A stretch of 46,870 nt of DNA from Oxalobacteraceae bacterium (GTDB taxonomy: Bacteria > Pseudomonadota > Gammaproteobacteria > Burkholderiales > Burkholderiaceae_D), in the NCBI GenBank assembly GCA_027486615.1, contig JAIXOW010000198.1, positions 1 to 46,870 on the forward strand, read 5' to 3'. Shown here one piece after another: positions 17,423-27,145 of this stretch (within the stretch, counting starts at the first letter, position 1; every line of letters begins with the position of its first letter). A program made the position numbers and the translations under genes. Below the pieces are notes generated by a model. The model was not told the origin of the DNA. It saw only the letters and a list, made by a program, of their open reading frames with translations, and searched no databases.

Positions 17423-19693
17423 ATGACTGATAACTTAATAAGTTCCAGAAAAACTATGAAAAAAAAATTAAATGCTTTAGCGGTTTTAAAAATTACCGCC
17501 ATGATTTTCTATTCCATCGCCATCATTTTTATAGCGACCATACCTTTTACCTTAGAGGCAAATATCGCCATAGCAATTGGTCTGTCCTCAATTTTATTTT
17601 TGGCATATGCATTGAGAGAAAAAGATAGCATCAAAAATAATTTCACCATTCGCTTCTTTGTTATTAGTGCTGGATTATTTTTGTCCTTACATTATCTTTA
17701 CTGGCGTGGCACGCAAACTCTACCTCTCGAAGCTAACATCGCTACCGTTATTTTTGGCGTCGCTTTATTTTTAACTGAATGCTATTGCTTTGTGATTGCA
17801 CTACTTAGCTATATCAATAACATTAATCCAACTCATAGAGAATCAATCCCTTTACCGGCTGACTTTAGTACTTTGCCGCATGTAGATGTTTTTATACCCA
17901 CCTATGATGAAGATATACACATCGTCTCTCCTACATTGGTTGCAGCAACCCAAATGCACTACCCAAAGGAAAAACTACATGTGTATTTATTAGATGATGG
18001 CGGCACGTTAGAAAAATGCCAGTCAAAAAATATAATGAGTGCAGCGCATGCCATACATCGTGCTAACGAATTGAAAGCATTAGCTGCACAATTTGGTGCA
18101 ACTTATTTGACTCGCGAACGTAATATTTCAGCCAAAGCTGGCAATATTAATCACGCATTAAAAAATACGAATGGTGAATTGGTTGCAATTTTTGATTGTG
18201 ACCACATCCCCGCTTCAGATTTTTTAATCAAGACGGTAGGATTTTTCTTAAAAGAAGAAAAATTATTTTTAGTTCAAACACCACATAACTTAATTAATGC
18301 CGATCCTCTAGAACGCAATCTCTCACGCTTACATCAAGCACCTGCAGAAAATGCTTTGTTTTATGGTCTGTATAAACAAGGTCTAGATTCATGGGGCATG
18401 ACTTTCTTCTGTGGCTCTGCAGCCTTGTTAAGACGTAGTGCTCTCAATGAGATAGGCGGCATCGCTGAAGAGACCGTAACCGAAGATGCAGAAACAACGC
18501 TGGAAGCGCTCGCAAAGGGCTACACCACTTTATATTACGATCAACCTATGATTTCTGGCTTACAGCCAGAAACCTTTTCATCTTTCATTCGGCAGCGTGC
18601 GCGTTGGGCGCAAGGCATGCTGCAAATTTTCTTACTTAAAAATCCATGGACTAAACGCGGCTTAAGCTTTATGCAAAGACTGTTGTTCACAAATTTAGTT
18701 CTGTCTTGGTTATTTCCGATTCAGCGCTTAATCATGCTACTCACACCGCCTGTCGTACTCTTGTTTAGCATGAATATCACCGTTGCAAAACTAGATATGC
18801 TACTCGTGATGTTGATTCCATCAATTTTAGGTTCTATCTTAGTCTCACAATATTTATATGGAAATTTACGCTGGCCCTTCGTTTCAATTTTGTATGAAGT
18901 CATGCAATCCATACATTTGACTTTTGTAATTTTAAAATTAATTATCAATCCGCGCGCACCAAAATTCCAAGTCACACCTAAAGGTGAAGTATTAGATGAA
19001 AATTTTATTTCCTCTCTGGCTAAACCTTTTTACTTTATTTTATGTATCAACATTGCTGCAATCATTCAAGGATTGATCAGCTACCAGAATGCTACAGAAC
19101 AAGGCGGCATGATTTTATTCATTACCGTCTGGGCGATATGCGATCTCTTATTTCTTTTGAGTGCGCTGGGCATTACGTTCGAGCGCAGACAAAGACGTAG
19201 CTCACCGAGAGCGATCGTTGAAGAAGCCGTAAGACTGCATACAAAAAATGGAGAAATGCTACGCGGCGTGATGATAGATGCCTCAGTATCTGGAGCGAGA
19301 ATTCGCTTTGCCTGTATACCTGAGGATTTAAACAATCTAGCTATCAATGACGAAGTCGTGATCGATCTACCAACACGACTTATGAGCTTTACTTGTTCGA
19401 TACAAAAAACCGTTATGGAAAATTCGACTTATGCAATCATAGGCGTGGCATATCATTTACAAACAACGAATGCAGATCGCATAGCAGTTGATATTGCTTA
19501 TGGCTCTAGCGAACAAATTAGAAAGAACAATAAATTACATGAGCAAGGACAAAATATTTTACAAGGACTATTTAATATTTTGTATTTCGCATTAGTACCT
19601 GGATTAGGCCATATTTATTTTTTAATTTCTCAGCCTTTTAAAAAATTAGGCAAATTCCAGAAAAATTTTAAAACTAGAGGTCATCATGCCTAA
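17423..19693 (+). CDS. bcsA: Cellulose synthase catalytic subunit-like GT2 with PilZ domain
   Basis: LLDDGG, DCDHIP, TEDAETT, RQRARWAQG (Q..RW); PilZ RRQRRSSPR ... DASVSGARI. Confidence 0.88.
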   Translation: MTDNLISSRKTMKKKLNALAVLKITAMIFYSIAIIFIATIPFTLEANIAIAIGLSSILFLAYALREKDSIKNNFTIRFFVISAGLFLSLHYLYWRGTQTLPLEANIATVIFGVALFLTECYCFVIALLSYINNINPTHRESIPLPADFSTLPHVDVFIPTYDEDIHIVSPTLVAATQMHYPKEKLHVYLLDDGGTLEKCQSKNIMSAAHAIHRANELKALAAQFGATYLTRERNISAKAGNINHALKNTNGELVAIFDCDHIPASDFLIKTVGFFLKEEKLFLVQTPHNLINADPLERNLSRLHQAPAENALFYGLYKQGLDSWGMTFFCGSAALLRRSALNEIGGIAEETVTEDAETTLEALAKGYTTLYYDQPMISGLQPETFSSFIRQRARWAQGMLQIFLLKNPWTKRGLSFMQRLLFTNLVLSWLFPIQRLIMLLTPPVVLLFSMNITVAKLDMLLVMLIPSILGSILVSQYLYGNLRWPFVSILYEVMQSIHLTFVILKLIINPRAPKFQVTPKGEVLDENFISSLAKPFYFILCINIAAIIQGLISYQNATEQGGMILFITVWAICDLLFLLSALGITFERRQRRSSPRAIVEEAVRLHTKNGEMLRGVMIDASVSGARIRFACIPEDLNNLAINDEVVIDLPTRLMSFTCSIQKTVMENSTYAIIGVAYHLQTTNADRIAVDIAYGSSEQIRKNNKLHEQGQNILQGLFNILYFALVPGLGHIYFLISQPFKKLGKFQKNFKTRGHHA

Positions 19694-20480
19694 ACAAACT
19701 AAAGCACTCGCACTACAATTACACCCATCAAACAGTGAACATTCTTCATTGTTGAATTTTATAAGAATACGATTTATACAATTCTCAATCTTTTTCTTGT
19801 TCGCTATCTTGATTGCACTGACATCACCAATCTTAAGAGCACAAGATCAATTAATTATTGCAGGCATACAGGGCTCTTCACAAAGCAGCTACAGCTATTT
19901 GGGTCTGATACAGCCCTTAGAAAAATCTGCGCTAGGCAAAGGTTGGTATAGAAAAATTTTAATCAGTCATCTGACTTACCGTTATCTCCAAACCAATCCA
20001 AATACGGGTATCACTATCCATGCAACTGCACCGGGAATTGAGGGAGGTTTTGGTCATGCATGGTCTGGAACGCCTTGGTCTATTGATTTGTCAGCAACCG
20101 TAGGCTATCGCAACATTAGTTTGTCGCCCATCTCTCCAGCAGCAGATGATAAAGGCGGCATCTTCATCCTTAATCCTCAAATTCAAGTGCGCTATCAATT
20201 CACTGAAAAGCTGGATGCTGATTTACTCGCTAATCACTCATTAGGTCAAGGCAACACGTATGCTCGCGAGCGTTTGGGATGGCGTTTGGCTTCAGGTATG
20301 CGTATAGGTCCTGAACTGATACAAGTTAATGGTAAAACCTATCACAATACGCAGGCTGGTTTATTTGCCTCCATGCCACTAGCAAATAGCTGGACTGTAG
20401 AGTTGAGTGCAGGCAGAAGTCATTCCCAAACTCTGGGTAATGCAACCTACGGCGGCATAGGTATCGCCAAAGTATTTTAA
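19686..20480 (+). CDS. bcsS: Secreted/outer-membrane beta-barrel-like protein resembling cellulose biosynthesis protein BcsS
   Basis: Overlaps bcsA stop; signal-anchor-like N-terminus then beta-rich repeats (GGFGHAW..., YRNISLSP, AGLFASMPLANSWTVELSAG). Confidence 0.6.
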   Translation: MPKQTKALALQLHPSNSEHSSLLNFIRIRFIQFSIFFLFAILIALTSPILRAQDQLIIAGIQGSSQSSYSYLGLIQPLEKSALGKGWYRKILISHLTYRYLQTNPNTGITIHATAPGIEGGFGHAWSGTPWSIDLSATVGYRNISLSPISPAADDKGGIFILNPQIQVRYQFTEKLDADLLANHSLGQGNTYARERLGWRLASGMRIGPELIQVNGKTYHNTQAGLFASMPLANSWTVELSAGRSHSQTLGNATYGGIGIAKVF

Positions 20481-20489
20481 GCTCTCACT

Positions 20490-20521
20490 AAGGGCAGCCT
20501 ATCTCTGAAGCGACTGCCCTT
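20490..20521 (+). terminator. Stem-loop after bcsS-like gene
   Basis: AAGGGCAG ... CTGCCCTT inverted repeat; no strong T-tract. Confidence 0.4.
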
Positions 20522-20686
20522 CCCTGCTATAATCCATCGCAGTTTTGGTTAGCAAATGTATAGTCCTGCTTTCCACTTTCCCAATATGTTCTGTTACTGA
20601 TCCGTCCGCTTACGGCGGTTTGTCCTCACCACACCAAGCAGCGAATCAGGCTTTACAGCTAAGAATTGCGTAAGGCTTTATCCAAC

Positions 20687-22033
20687 ATGCAAAAAAAAGT
20701 ATTCATTAAAACTTTTGGCTGTCAGATGAATGAATATGACTCTGACAAAATGGCGGATGTTTTACATGCCTCAGAAGGCATGATTAAAACTGAAACACCA
20801 GAAGATGCCGATGTCATTCTCTTTAATACATGCTCGGTGCGTGAAAAAGCACAAGAAAAAGTTTTCTCTGATTTAGGTCGTGCACGCGAACTTAAAAAAA
20901 AGAACCCTAATCTCGTGATTGGCGTCGGTGGTTGTGTCGCCTCGCAAGAAGGCGCTGCTATTGTTAAACGCGCACCTTATGTGGATGTGGTGTTTGGTCC
21001 GCAGACCTTACATAGACTGCCAGATCTGCTTAAACAAAGACGGGATACTGGTCGCTCACAAATTGATATCACTTTCCCTGAGATAGAAAAATTTGATCAC
21101 ATGCCTCCTGCGCGAGTAGAAGGCTGTACAGCATTTGTTTCCATCATGGAGGGTTGTAGTAAATATTGTAGTTACTGCGTGGTGCCTTACACACGTGGTG
21201 AAGAAGTCTCTCGTCGCTTTGATGATGTACTCGCTGAAGTTTCACAGTTAGCAGCACAAGGTGTACGTGAAATCACATTACTAGGGCAGAACGTGAATGC
21301 GTTTCGCGGCGCAATGGCAGATGGTGAATTTGCTGACTTCGCTTTGCTGATTGAATATATCGCTGAGATAGAAGGCATAGAACGTATACGCTACGTGACT
21401 AGTCATCCTAAAGAATTTACGCAGCGTTTGATTGATGTATATGCACGTGTACCAAAATTAGTGAATCATCTGTATCTGCCTGCACAACATGGCTCCGATA
21501 AAATACTCGCTGCGATGAAACGTGGTTATACGGTTTTGGAATATAAATCTATCATTCGTCGCTTGCGTGAAGTGCGTCCTGATATTCTCATTTCCTCAGA
21601 TTTCATTGTGGGTTTTCCTGGTGAGACTGAAGCTGACTTTGAAGCATTGATGAAACTTATCGATGATGTAGGCTATGACAATAGCTATAGCTTTATTTTC
21701 AGTCCACGTCCTGGTACTCCGGCTGCTAATCTTGCAGATGACACGCCTTACGATGTGAAATTAGCTCGCCTACAACGCCTACAAAAAGTAATCGCTGACA
21801 ATACGCGCCGCTACTCTGATGCTATGCTGGATTCAGTGCAGCGTATTTTGGTAGAAGGTCCTTCTAAGAAAAATCCAAATGAACTTCAAGGACGCACTGA
21901 AACAAATCGTGTGGTGAATTTTGAAGCCGATACCCAATCAGCACGACTGATTGGTCAATTCATCGATGTAAAAATCACTGCAAGTAATCCTTACTCTTTA
22001 CGTGGCGATGCCGTGTTACACACCCCATCTTAA
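20687..22033 (+). CDS. miaB: tRNA-2-methylthio-N6-dimethylallyladenosine synthase
   Basis: [15 protein letters not shown], radical-SAM [15 protein letters not shown]. Confidence 0.96.
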   Translation: MQKKVFIKTFGCQMNEYDSDKMADVLHASEGMIKTETPEDADVILFNTCSVREKAQEKVFSDLGRARELKKKNPNLVIGVGGCVASQEGAAIVKRAPYVDVVFGPQTLHRLPDLLKQRRDTGRSQIDITFPEIEKFDHMPPARVEGCTAFVSIMEGCSKYCSYCVVPYTRGEEVSRRFDDVLAEVSQLAAQGVREITLLGQNVNAFRGAMADGEFADFALLIEYIAEIEGIERIRYVTSHPKEFTQRLIDVYARVPKLVNHLYLPAQHGSDKILAAMKRGYTVLEYKSIIRRLREVRPDILISSDFIVGFPGETEADFEALMKLIDDVGYDNSYSFIFSPRPGTPAANLADDTPYDVKLARLQRLQKVIADNTRRYSDAMLDSVQRILVEGPSKKNPNELQGRTETNRVVNFEADTQSARLIGQFIDVKITASNPYSLRGDAVLHTPS

Positions 22034-22050
22034 TTATTATCTAAAACCCA

Positions 22051-23079
22051 TTGAAAAATTCTGTTACGCCTAACGCGCACTTCACTCCACAACCAGTTGA
22101 CAATAAACGACTGGCTAATCTATGTGGCCCTGTGGATGAAAATTTACGTCAAATAGCTGCTGCCTTGGATGTAACGATTTTTCGTCGTGGCGAAAAATTT
22201 ATTGCAGATGGTGAAAATGCGCAGCGTGCAATTGAACTACTAGAAAAATTTTATTTGCTCGCCGATAAAATCATCTCGGTTGAAGACATTCAACTTGCTT
22301 TAGTCGAGCAACGTGCTGCGCATCTTCCTACTAAACCTAAACTTTCTACTCTCGTTAAAAAAGAAGAAGTCAGTACTAACTTAGAGAGTCCTATTTTAAA
22401 AACGCGAAAAAGTGATTTGCGCGGACGCACACCACATCAAACAGAATATCTACAAGCCATACTCGAACATGATGTAACGTTTGGTATAGGTCCAGCCGGC
22501 ACAGGTAAAACTTATCTTGCTGTTGCTTGTGCTGTTGATGCATTAGAGCGCGATGCAGTAAGACGTATTGTATTAACACGCCCTGCTGTAGAAGCAGGGG
22601 AACGTCTGGGATTTTTACCTGGTGATTTAGCGCAAAAAGTCGATCCTTATTTGCGTCCCTTGTATGATGCTTTATATGACTTAATGGGTTTCGATCGCAC
22701 GCAAAAAATGTTTGAGAAACAAGTGATTGAAATTGCACCACTGGCTTATATGCGTGGTCGCACTTTAAATCATGCTTTCATCATCTTAGATGAAGCACAA
22801 AACACCACACCAGAACAAATGAAAATGTTCTTAACTCGCATAGGCTTTGGTAGTAAAGCGGTGGTGACTGGTGATGTCACACAAATTGATTTACAACGTG
22901 GTCAGCAAAGCGGCTTAATCGATGCTAACAATGTGCTCGCTTCAGTACGTGGCATCGCCTTCACACGATTCACTAGTGCCGACGTGGTGCGTCATCCTTT
23001 AGTTGGTCGTATCGTTGATGCTTATGAAACCGCCCAAGCTAGCGGCATTTCCCCGACTCGCGATGCAGGAAAAAAGTAA
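22051..23079 (+). CDS. phoH: PhoH-like ATPase (TTG start)
   Basis: FGIGPAGTGKTYLAVACAV, FIILDEAQNTTPEQMKMFLTRIG. Confidence 0.94.
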   Translation: MKNSVTPNAHFTPQPVDNKRLANLCGPVDENLRQIAAALDVTIFRRGEKFIADGENAQRAIELLEKFYLLADKIISVEDIQLALVEQRAAHLPTKPKLSTLVKKEEVSTNLESPILKTRKSDLRGRTPHQTEYLQAILEHDVTFGIGPAGTGKTYLAVACAVDALERDAVRRIVLTRPAVEAGERLGFLPGDLAQKVDPYLRPLYDALYDLMGFDRTQKMFEKQVIEIAPLAYMRGRTLNHAFIILDEAQNTTPEQMKMFLTRIGFGSKAVVTGDVTQIDLQRGQQSGLIDANNVLASVRGIAFTRFTSADVVRHPLVGRIVDAYETAQASGISPTRDAGKK

Positions 23080-23509
23080 ATTAACGCTGACGGTGCAATA
23101 CGCCGACCCGCGACTCACCACACAAGTTCCGCGTGCTGCGATACGACGTTGGGTACAAGCTGCGTTATTTTTTGATGCGGAATTAACCGTACGCTTTGTG
23201 ACTGAAAAAGAAGGGCGAACTTTGAATCGCTCTTATCGCGACAAAGACTATGCCACTAATGTACTGACCTTCAATTATCATGAAAGTGAAGAGCAAGCTA
23301 CGCATGCTGATATTGTTTTATGTAGTGATGTATTGATACGTGAAGCTGAGGAACAAAATATCACTCTCGAACAGCATGCTGCGCATTTAATTGTGCATGG
23401 TGTCTTACATGCGCAAGGCTATGATCATGAGAATGATGAAGATGCCTTTGAGATGGAAACACTAGAAACAGATATTTTAGTTAGTTTGGGCTTCTCTAAT
23501 CCCTATTAA
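23063..23509 (+). CDS. ybeY: Endoribonuclease YbeY
   Basis: VHGVLHAQGYDHENDEDAFEME metal-binding motif; overlaps phoH end. Confidence 0.94.
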   Translation: MQEKSKLTLTVQYADPRLTTQVPRAAIRRWVQAALFFDAELTVRFVTEKEGRTLNRSYRDKDYATNVLTFNYHESEEQATHADIVLCSDVLIREAEEQNITLEQHAAHLIVHGVLHAQGYDHENDEDAFEMETLETDILVSLGFSNPY

Positions 23510-23536
23510 AAAAGAAGAACGATCGTTCTTTTTATC
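23507..23536 (+). terminator. Rho-independent terminator-like stem after ybeY
   Basis: AAGAAC-GATC-GTTCTT flanked by A-run and followed by TTTATCTTT. Confidence 0.55.
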
Positions 23537-23607
23537 TTTCCACTTTAGCTGCTAGGTTTTGACATTTTGCTGTATCCTAATCACTCCTAAACTCTGGCTT
23601 ATGCCAT

Positions 23608-24492
23608 ATGCAAGACTATCCCCCCAGTGGACAACCCACTGAAAACAAGCCGCACCGCTCTTTATTTGAGCGTCTGACCGCCTTCATCTCTCCAGAACCC
23701 GAAAATCGCAGTGAGTTACTTGAGCTTCTGCATGATGCGCACGAGCGCAATCTTATCGACGCCGATGCCTTGTCTATGATTGAAGGGGTATTTCAAGTCT
23801 CTGACTTGTCGGCGCGCGACATTATGATTCCTCGTGCCCAAATGGATGTGGTAGATATCAGTAAGCCGATTGAAGAATGGATGCCTATGGTGCTGGAAAC
23901 AGCCCACTCGCGTTTTCCGGCAGTAGATGGTGATCGCGACAAAGTCATCGGTATTTTGCTGGCTAAAGATTTATTGCGTTATTACGCAGAAGAGACATTT
24001 GATGTGCGCGGTATGTTGCGTCCTTCGGTTTTTATACCTGAATCAAAACGTTTAAATATTCTATTGCGTGATTTCCGCTCGAATCGCAATCATATTGCTA
24101 TCGTTGTAGATGAATATGGTGGTGTAGCAGGTCTATGCACGATTGAAGACGTGCTTGAACAAATCGTAGGCGATATCGAAGATGAACATGATATCGATGA
24201 AGAAGAAGATAATATTTTGCCGATTCAAGGCGGTGCGAATGGACAGCGTTGGAGAATAAAAGCGCTGACTGAGATAGTTCAACTAAATGAAGAAATCGGT
24301 ACAAATTTAAATGATGATGATGTCGACACCATCGGTGGTTTAGTCGCCAATCATTTAGGACGCATGCCGCGTAAAGGTGAAATCTTCGAAATGGATCATT
24401 TACGTTTTGAAGTATTGCGTGCCGATGCACGTCAAGTACATGTACTACTCGTAGAAAAATGTGCAGATTGGCAGTCAGACGCTGATAGTTAA
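23608..24492 (+). CDS. corC: CorC/HlyC family CBS-domain protein (YbeX)
   Basis: RDIMIPRAQMDVVDI, DEYGGVAGLCTIEDVLEQIVGDIEDEHD. Confidence 0.93.
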   Translation: MQDYPPSGQPTENKPHRSLFERLTAFISPEPENRSELLELLHDAHERNLIDADALSMIEGVFQVSDLSARDIMIPRAQMDVVDISKPIEEWMPMVLETAHSRFPAVDGDRDKVIGILLAKDLLRYYAEETFDVRGMLRPSVFIPESKRLNILLRDFRSNRNHIAIVVDEYGGVAGLCTIEDVLEQIVGDIEDEHDIDEEEDNILPIQGGANGQRWRIKALTEIVQLNEEIGTNLNDDDVDTIGGLVANHLGRMPRKGEIFEMDHLRFEVLRADARQVHVLLVEKCADWQSDADS

Positions 24493-24504
24493 ATGCTTTA
24501 TTTA

Positions 24505-24532
24505 AGATGAGAGAATGCACCTTCTCTCATCT
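24505..24532. repeat. Perfect inverted repeat between corC and lnt
   Basis: AGATGAGAGAA-TGCACC-TTCTCTCATCT; 11-bp arms. Confidence 0.6.
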
Positions 24533-24549
24533 CTGATTTCATTCATCCT

Positions 24550-26085
24550 ATGCAGGCTTTGCCCTCATCTATTTCATTCCCTCGCGCTATTGTGCTGTGC
24601 CTATTGGCAGGTGGATTAAGCGTTTTATCTTTTGCGCCATTTAAGATCTGGCCGCTACAATTAATTGCTTTAGCAACCCTGTTTTATTCTGCACAGCAGA
24701 TGACAAGCATTCGACGTGCAGCATGGCTAGGATGGGCATTTGCTTTTTCTTCACTGGCGATAGGCACACACTGGTTATATGTCAGTTTGCATGACTATGG
24801 CGGATTACATCCTCTGCTCACCGTCTGTGCTGTTCTCCTATTAGCTGCTGGTCTAGGTTTGTTATATGCAGCTGCACTTGCTGCTGCTGCAAGGCTTAGT
24901 CTGCGAATCAAAAATATCAGCTTGTCTTATTTACTCATCATGCCAGCTTGTTGGATGCTAGCGGATTGGACGCGTGGTTGGATTTTTACCGGCTTCTCTT
25001 GGTTAGCCGCGGGTTATGCACACACTGCTAGTCCACTCTCTGCCTATGCTGCCTATGTCGGTGTGTATGGCTTAACTTGGTTAGCCGGTTTATTAGCAGG
25101 ATGTATCGCATTGATGCTGCATCAAAAATCTCTGAATAAATTAGCACTAGGTTTTTTATTTGGACTTCCTCTATTCGGTTTTATCTTGCAAGCGCATTCA
25201 TGGACTACGCCTATAGGCTCACAAATTACTGTGCGTCTGTTACAAGGCAATGTGGCACAAGAGATGAAGTTTGCACCGAATCAGCTCAATCTAAGTTTGC
25301 AGATGTATCAGGATATGCTGATTGAAGCACCTGCAGATTTAATCGTGACACCAGAAACAGCCATACCTATCTTTATTGATGAACTACCTAAAGATTACAT
25401 AAAAAATTTATCTGACTTTGCAAAAACTACTCGCAGCCAATTAATCATAGGTTTGCCGTGGACTACTGCACCAGATGTGTATTTCAATAGCGTGTTAGGG
25501 CTAGGCGCTAGCAACACCTCACCTTATCGCTATGACAAACATCATCTAGTGCCGTTTGGTGAATTCATTCCTTTAGGTGCGCGTTGGTTTATTAATCTCA
25601 TGCACATACCACTCGGTGATTTCACACGTGGTGAAGAAATTCAAGCTGCTATGCCGGTGAAAGATCAATGGATACTGCCTAACATCTGCTACGAAGATTT
25701 ATTTGGTGAAGAAATCGCTCATCAATTACGCGCAGCGCAACAGCAAGGTAAACCTGTAGCCAGTATTTTATTAAACGTTTCCAATATTGCATGGTTTGGT
25801 GACACCATCGCTTTACCTCAGCATTTACAAATTTCACAAATGCGCACGCTAGAAACTGGTCGCCCCATGCTACGCGCCACCAACACTGGAGCCACTGCCA
25901 TCATTAATGCGCAAGGACAGGTAATAGCTGCCTTACCCGCATTCGAACGCGCAACGCTAAGCGGTCAAGTGCAGGGTATGCAAGGTCAGACTCCCTATAT
26001 CTTGTTTGGGAATTTCCTGCCGGTGGGACTGGCATGTTCACTACTGTTTGTGCTTTGGTTGCGAGCACGACGCAATCACTCTTAA
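24550..26085 (+). CDS. lnt: Apolipoprotein N-acyltransferase
   Basis: VTPETAIPIF, YDKHHLVPFGEFIPLG, ILPNICYEDLFGEE, multiple TM helices. Confidence 0.94.
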   Translation: MQALPSSISFPRAIVLCLLAGGLSVLSFAPFKIWPLQLIALATLFYSAQQMTSIRRAAWLGWAFAFSSLAIGTHWLYVSLHDYGGLHPLLTVCAVLLLAAGLGLLYAAALAAAARLSLRIKNISLSYLLIMPACWMLADWTRGWIFTGFSWLAAGYAHTASPLSAYAAYVGVYGLTWLAGLLAGCIALMLHQKSLNKLALGFLFGLPLFGFILQAHSWTTPIGSQITVRLLQGNVAQEMKFAPNQLNLSLQMYQDMLIEAPADLIVTPETAIPIFIDELPKDYIKNLSDFAKTTRSQLIIGLPWTTAPDVYFNSVLGLGASNTSPYRYDKHHLVPFGEFIPLGARWFINLMHIPLGDFTRGEEIQAAMPVKDQWILPNICYEDLFGEEIAHQLRAAQQQGKPVASILLNVSNIAWFGDTIALPQHLQISQMRTLETGRPMLRATNTGATAIINAQGQVIAALPAFERATLSGQVQGMQGQTPYILFGNFLPVGLACSLLFVLWLRARRNHS

Positions 26086-26175
26086 ATCGGCCTATTGCTT
26101 AGGCGACCTAGAGCATAAAACCCGTTAAAATCTAGGGTTTAGTGAATTCATTTTGCTCTATCAAGGACAGTTTGC

Positions 26176-27087
26176 ATGCTCACCTTCCAACAAGTGATTT
26201 TGACTCTACAAGAGTACTGGGACGCACAAGGTTGCGCACTCCTGCAACCCTACGACATGGAAGTGGGCGCAGGTACTTCACACACGGCGACTTTTTTACG
26301 TGCGATTGGTCCTGAGCCTTGGCGCGCTGCTTATGTGCAGCCATCACGTCGCCCTAAAGATGGTCGCTATGGTGAAAATCCAAATCGCATGCAGCATTAC
26401 TATCAATATCAAGTTGTACTCAAACCTGCGCCTGAAAATATTCTCGATTTATATTTAGGATCACTCGAAGCACTCGGACTAAAACTCAAAGAAAACGATG
26501 TCCGTTTTGTGGAAGATGATTGGGAAAATCCTACCTTAGGTGCATGGGGACTAGGATGGGAAGTCTGGCTGAATGGTATGGAAGTCACACAGTTCACTTA
26601 TTTTCAGCAAGTGGGGGGCATTGATTGCAAACCTGTACTGGGTGAAATCACTTACGGCATAGAACGTCTAGCGATGTATTTACAAGGCGTAGAAAATGTT
26701 TTTGATTTAGTGTGGACGGAATGGGAAGAGCATGGCATTAAACGTAAACTCACTTATGGCGATGTGTTTCATCAAAATGAAGTTGAACAATCTACTTACA
26801 ACTTTGAACACTCGAATGCTGAATTTTTATTCTCACTGTTTAGTAATTACGAATCCGAAGCCAAGCGTTTATTAGAAGTGCCATTGGCTTTACCTGCTTA
26901 TGAAATGATTTTAAAAGCAGCGCACACGTTTAACTTACTCGACGCTCGCGGCTCTATCTCAGTAACAGAACGTGCCGCTTATATAGGTCGCATACGCAAT
27001 CTTTCGCGCGCAGTAGCACAAGCTTATTACGCATCACGTGAAGAATTAGGCTTCCCTATGCTAGGCGACACTCGCGCTGCAGCTTAA
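26176..27087 (+). CDS. glyQ: Glycyl-tRNA synthetase alpha subunit
   Basis: [49 protein letters not shown]. Confidence 0.97.
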   Translation: MLTFQQVILTLQEYWDAQGCALLQPYDMEVGAGTSHTATFLRAIGPEPWRAAYVQPSRRPKDGRYGENPNRMQHYYQYQVVLKPAPENILDLYLGSLEALGLKLKENDVRFVEDDWENPTLGAWGLGWEVWLNGMEVTQFTYFQQVGGIDCKPVLGEITYGIERLAMYLQGVENVFDLVWTEWEEHGIKRKLTYGDVFHQNEVEQSTYNFEHSNAEFLFSLFSNYESEAKRLLEVPLALPAYEMILKAAHTFNLLDARGSISVTERAAYIGRIRNLSRAVAQAYYASREELGFPMLGDTRAAA

Positions 27088-27145
27088 TGCATTGTCGATA
27101 TCTAATTTTTTTATTTCGTAAACCGAAACTATTTGTCTGAACAAC

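Noticed and set aside
22391-22741. Minus-strand ORF of 116 aa within phoH
   Set aside because: Antisense to conserved PhoH Walker region; no independent support.
24098-24520. Minus-strand ORF of 140 aa with many His/Leu
   Set aside because: Antisense shadow of corC.
26110-26159. Possible T-box riboswitch before glyQ
   Set aside because: No T-box signature recognised, and T-boxes are typical of Firmicutes/Actinobacteria; kept only as a generic inverted repeat.
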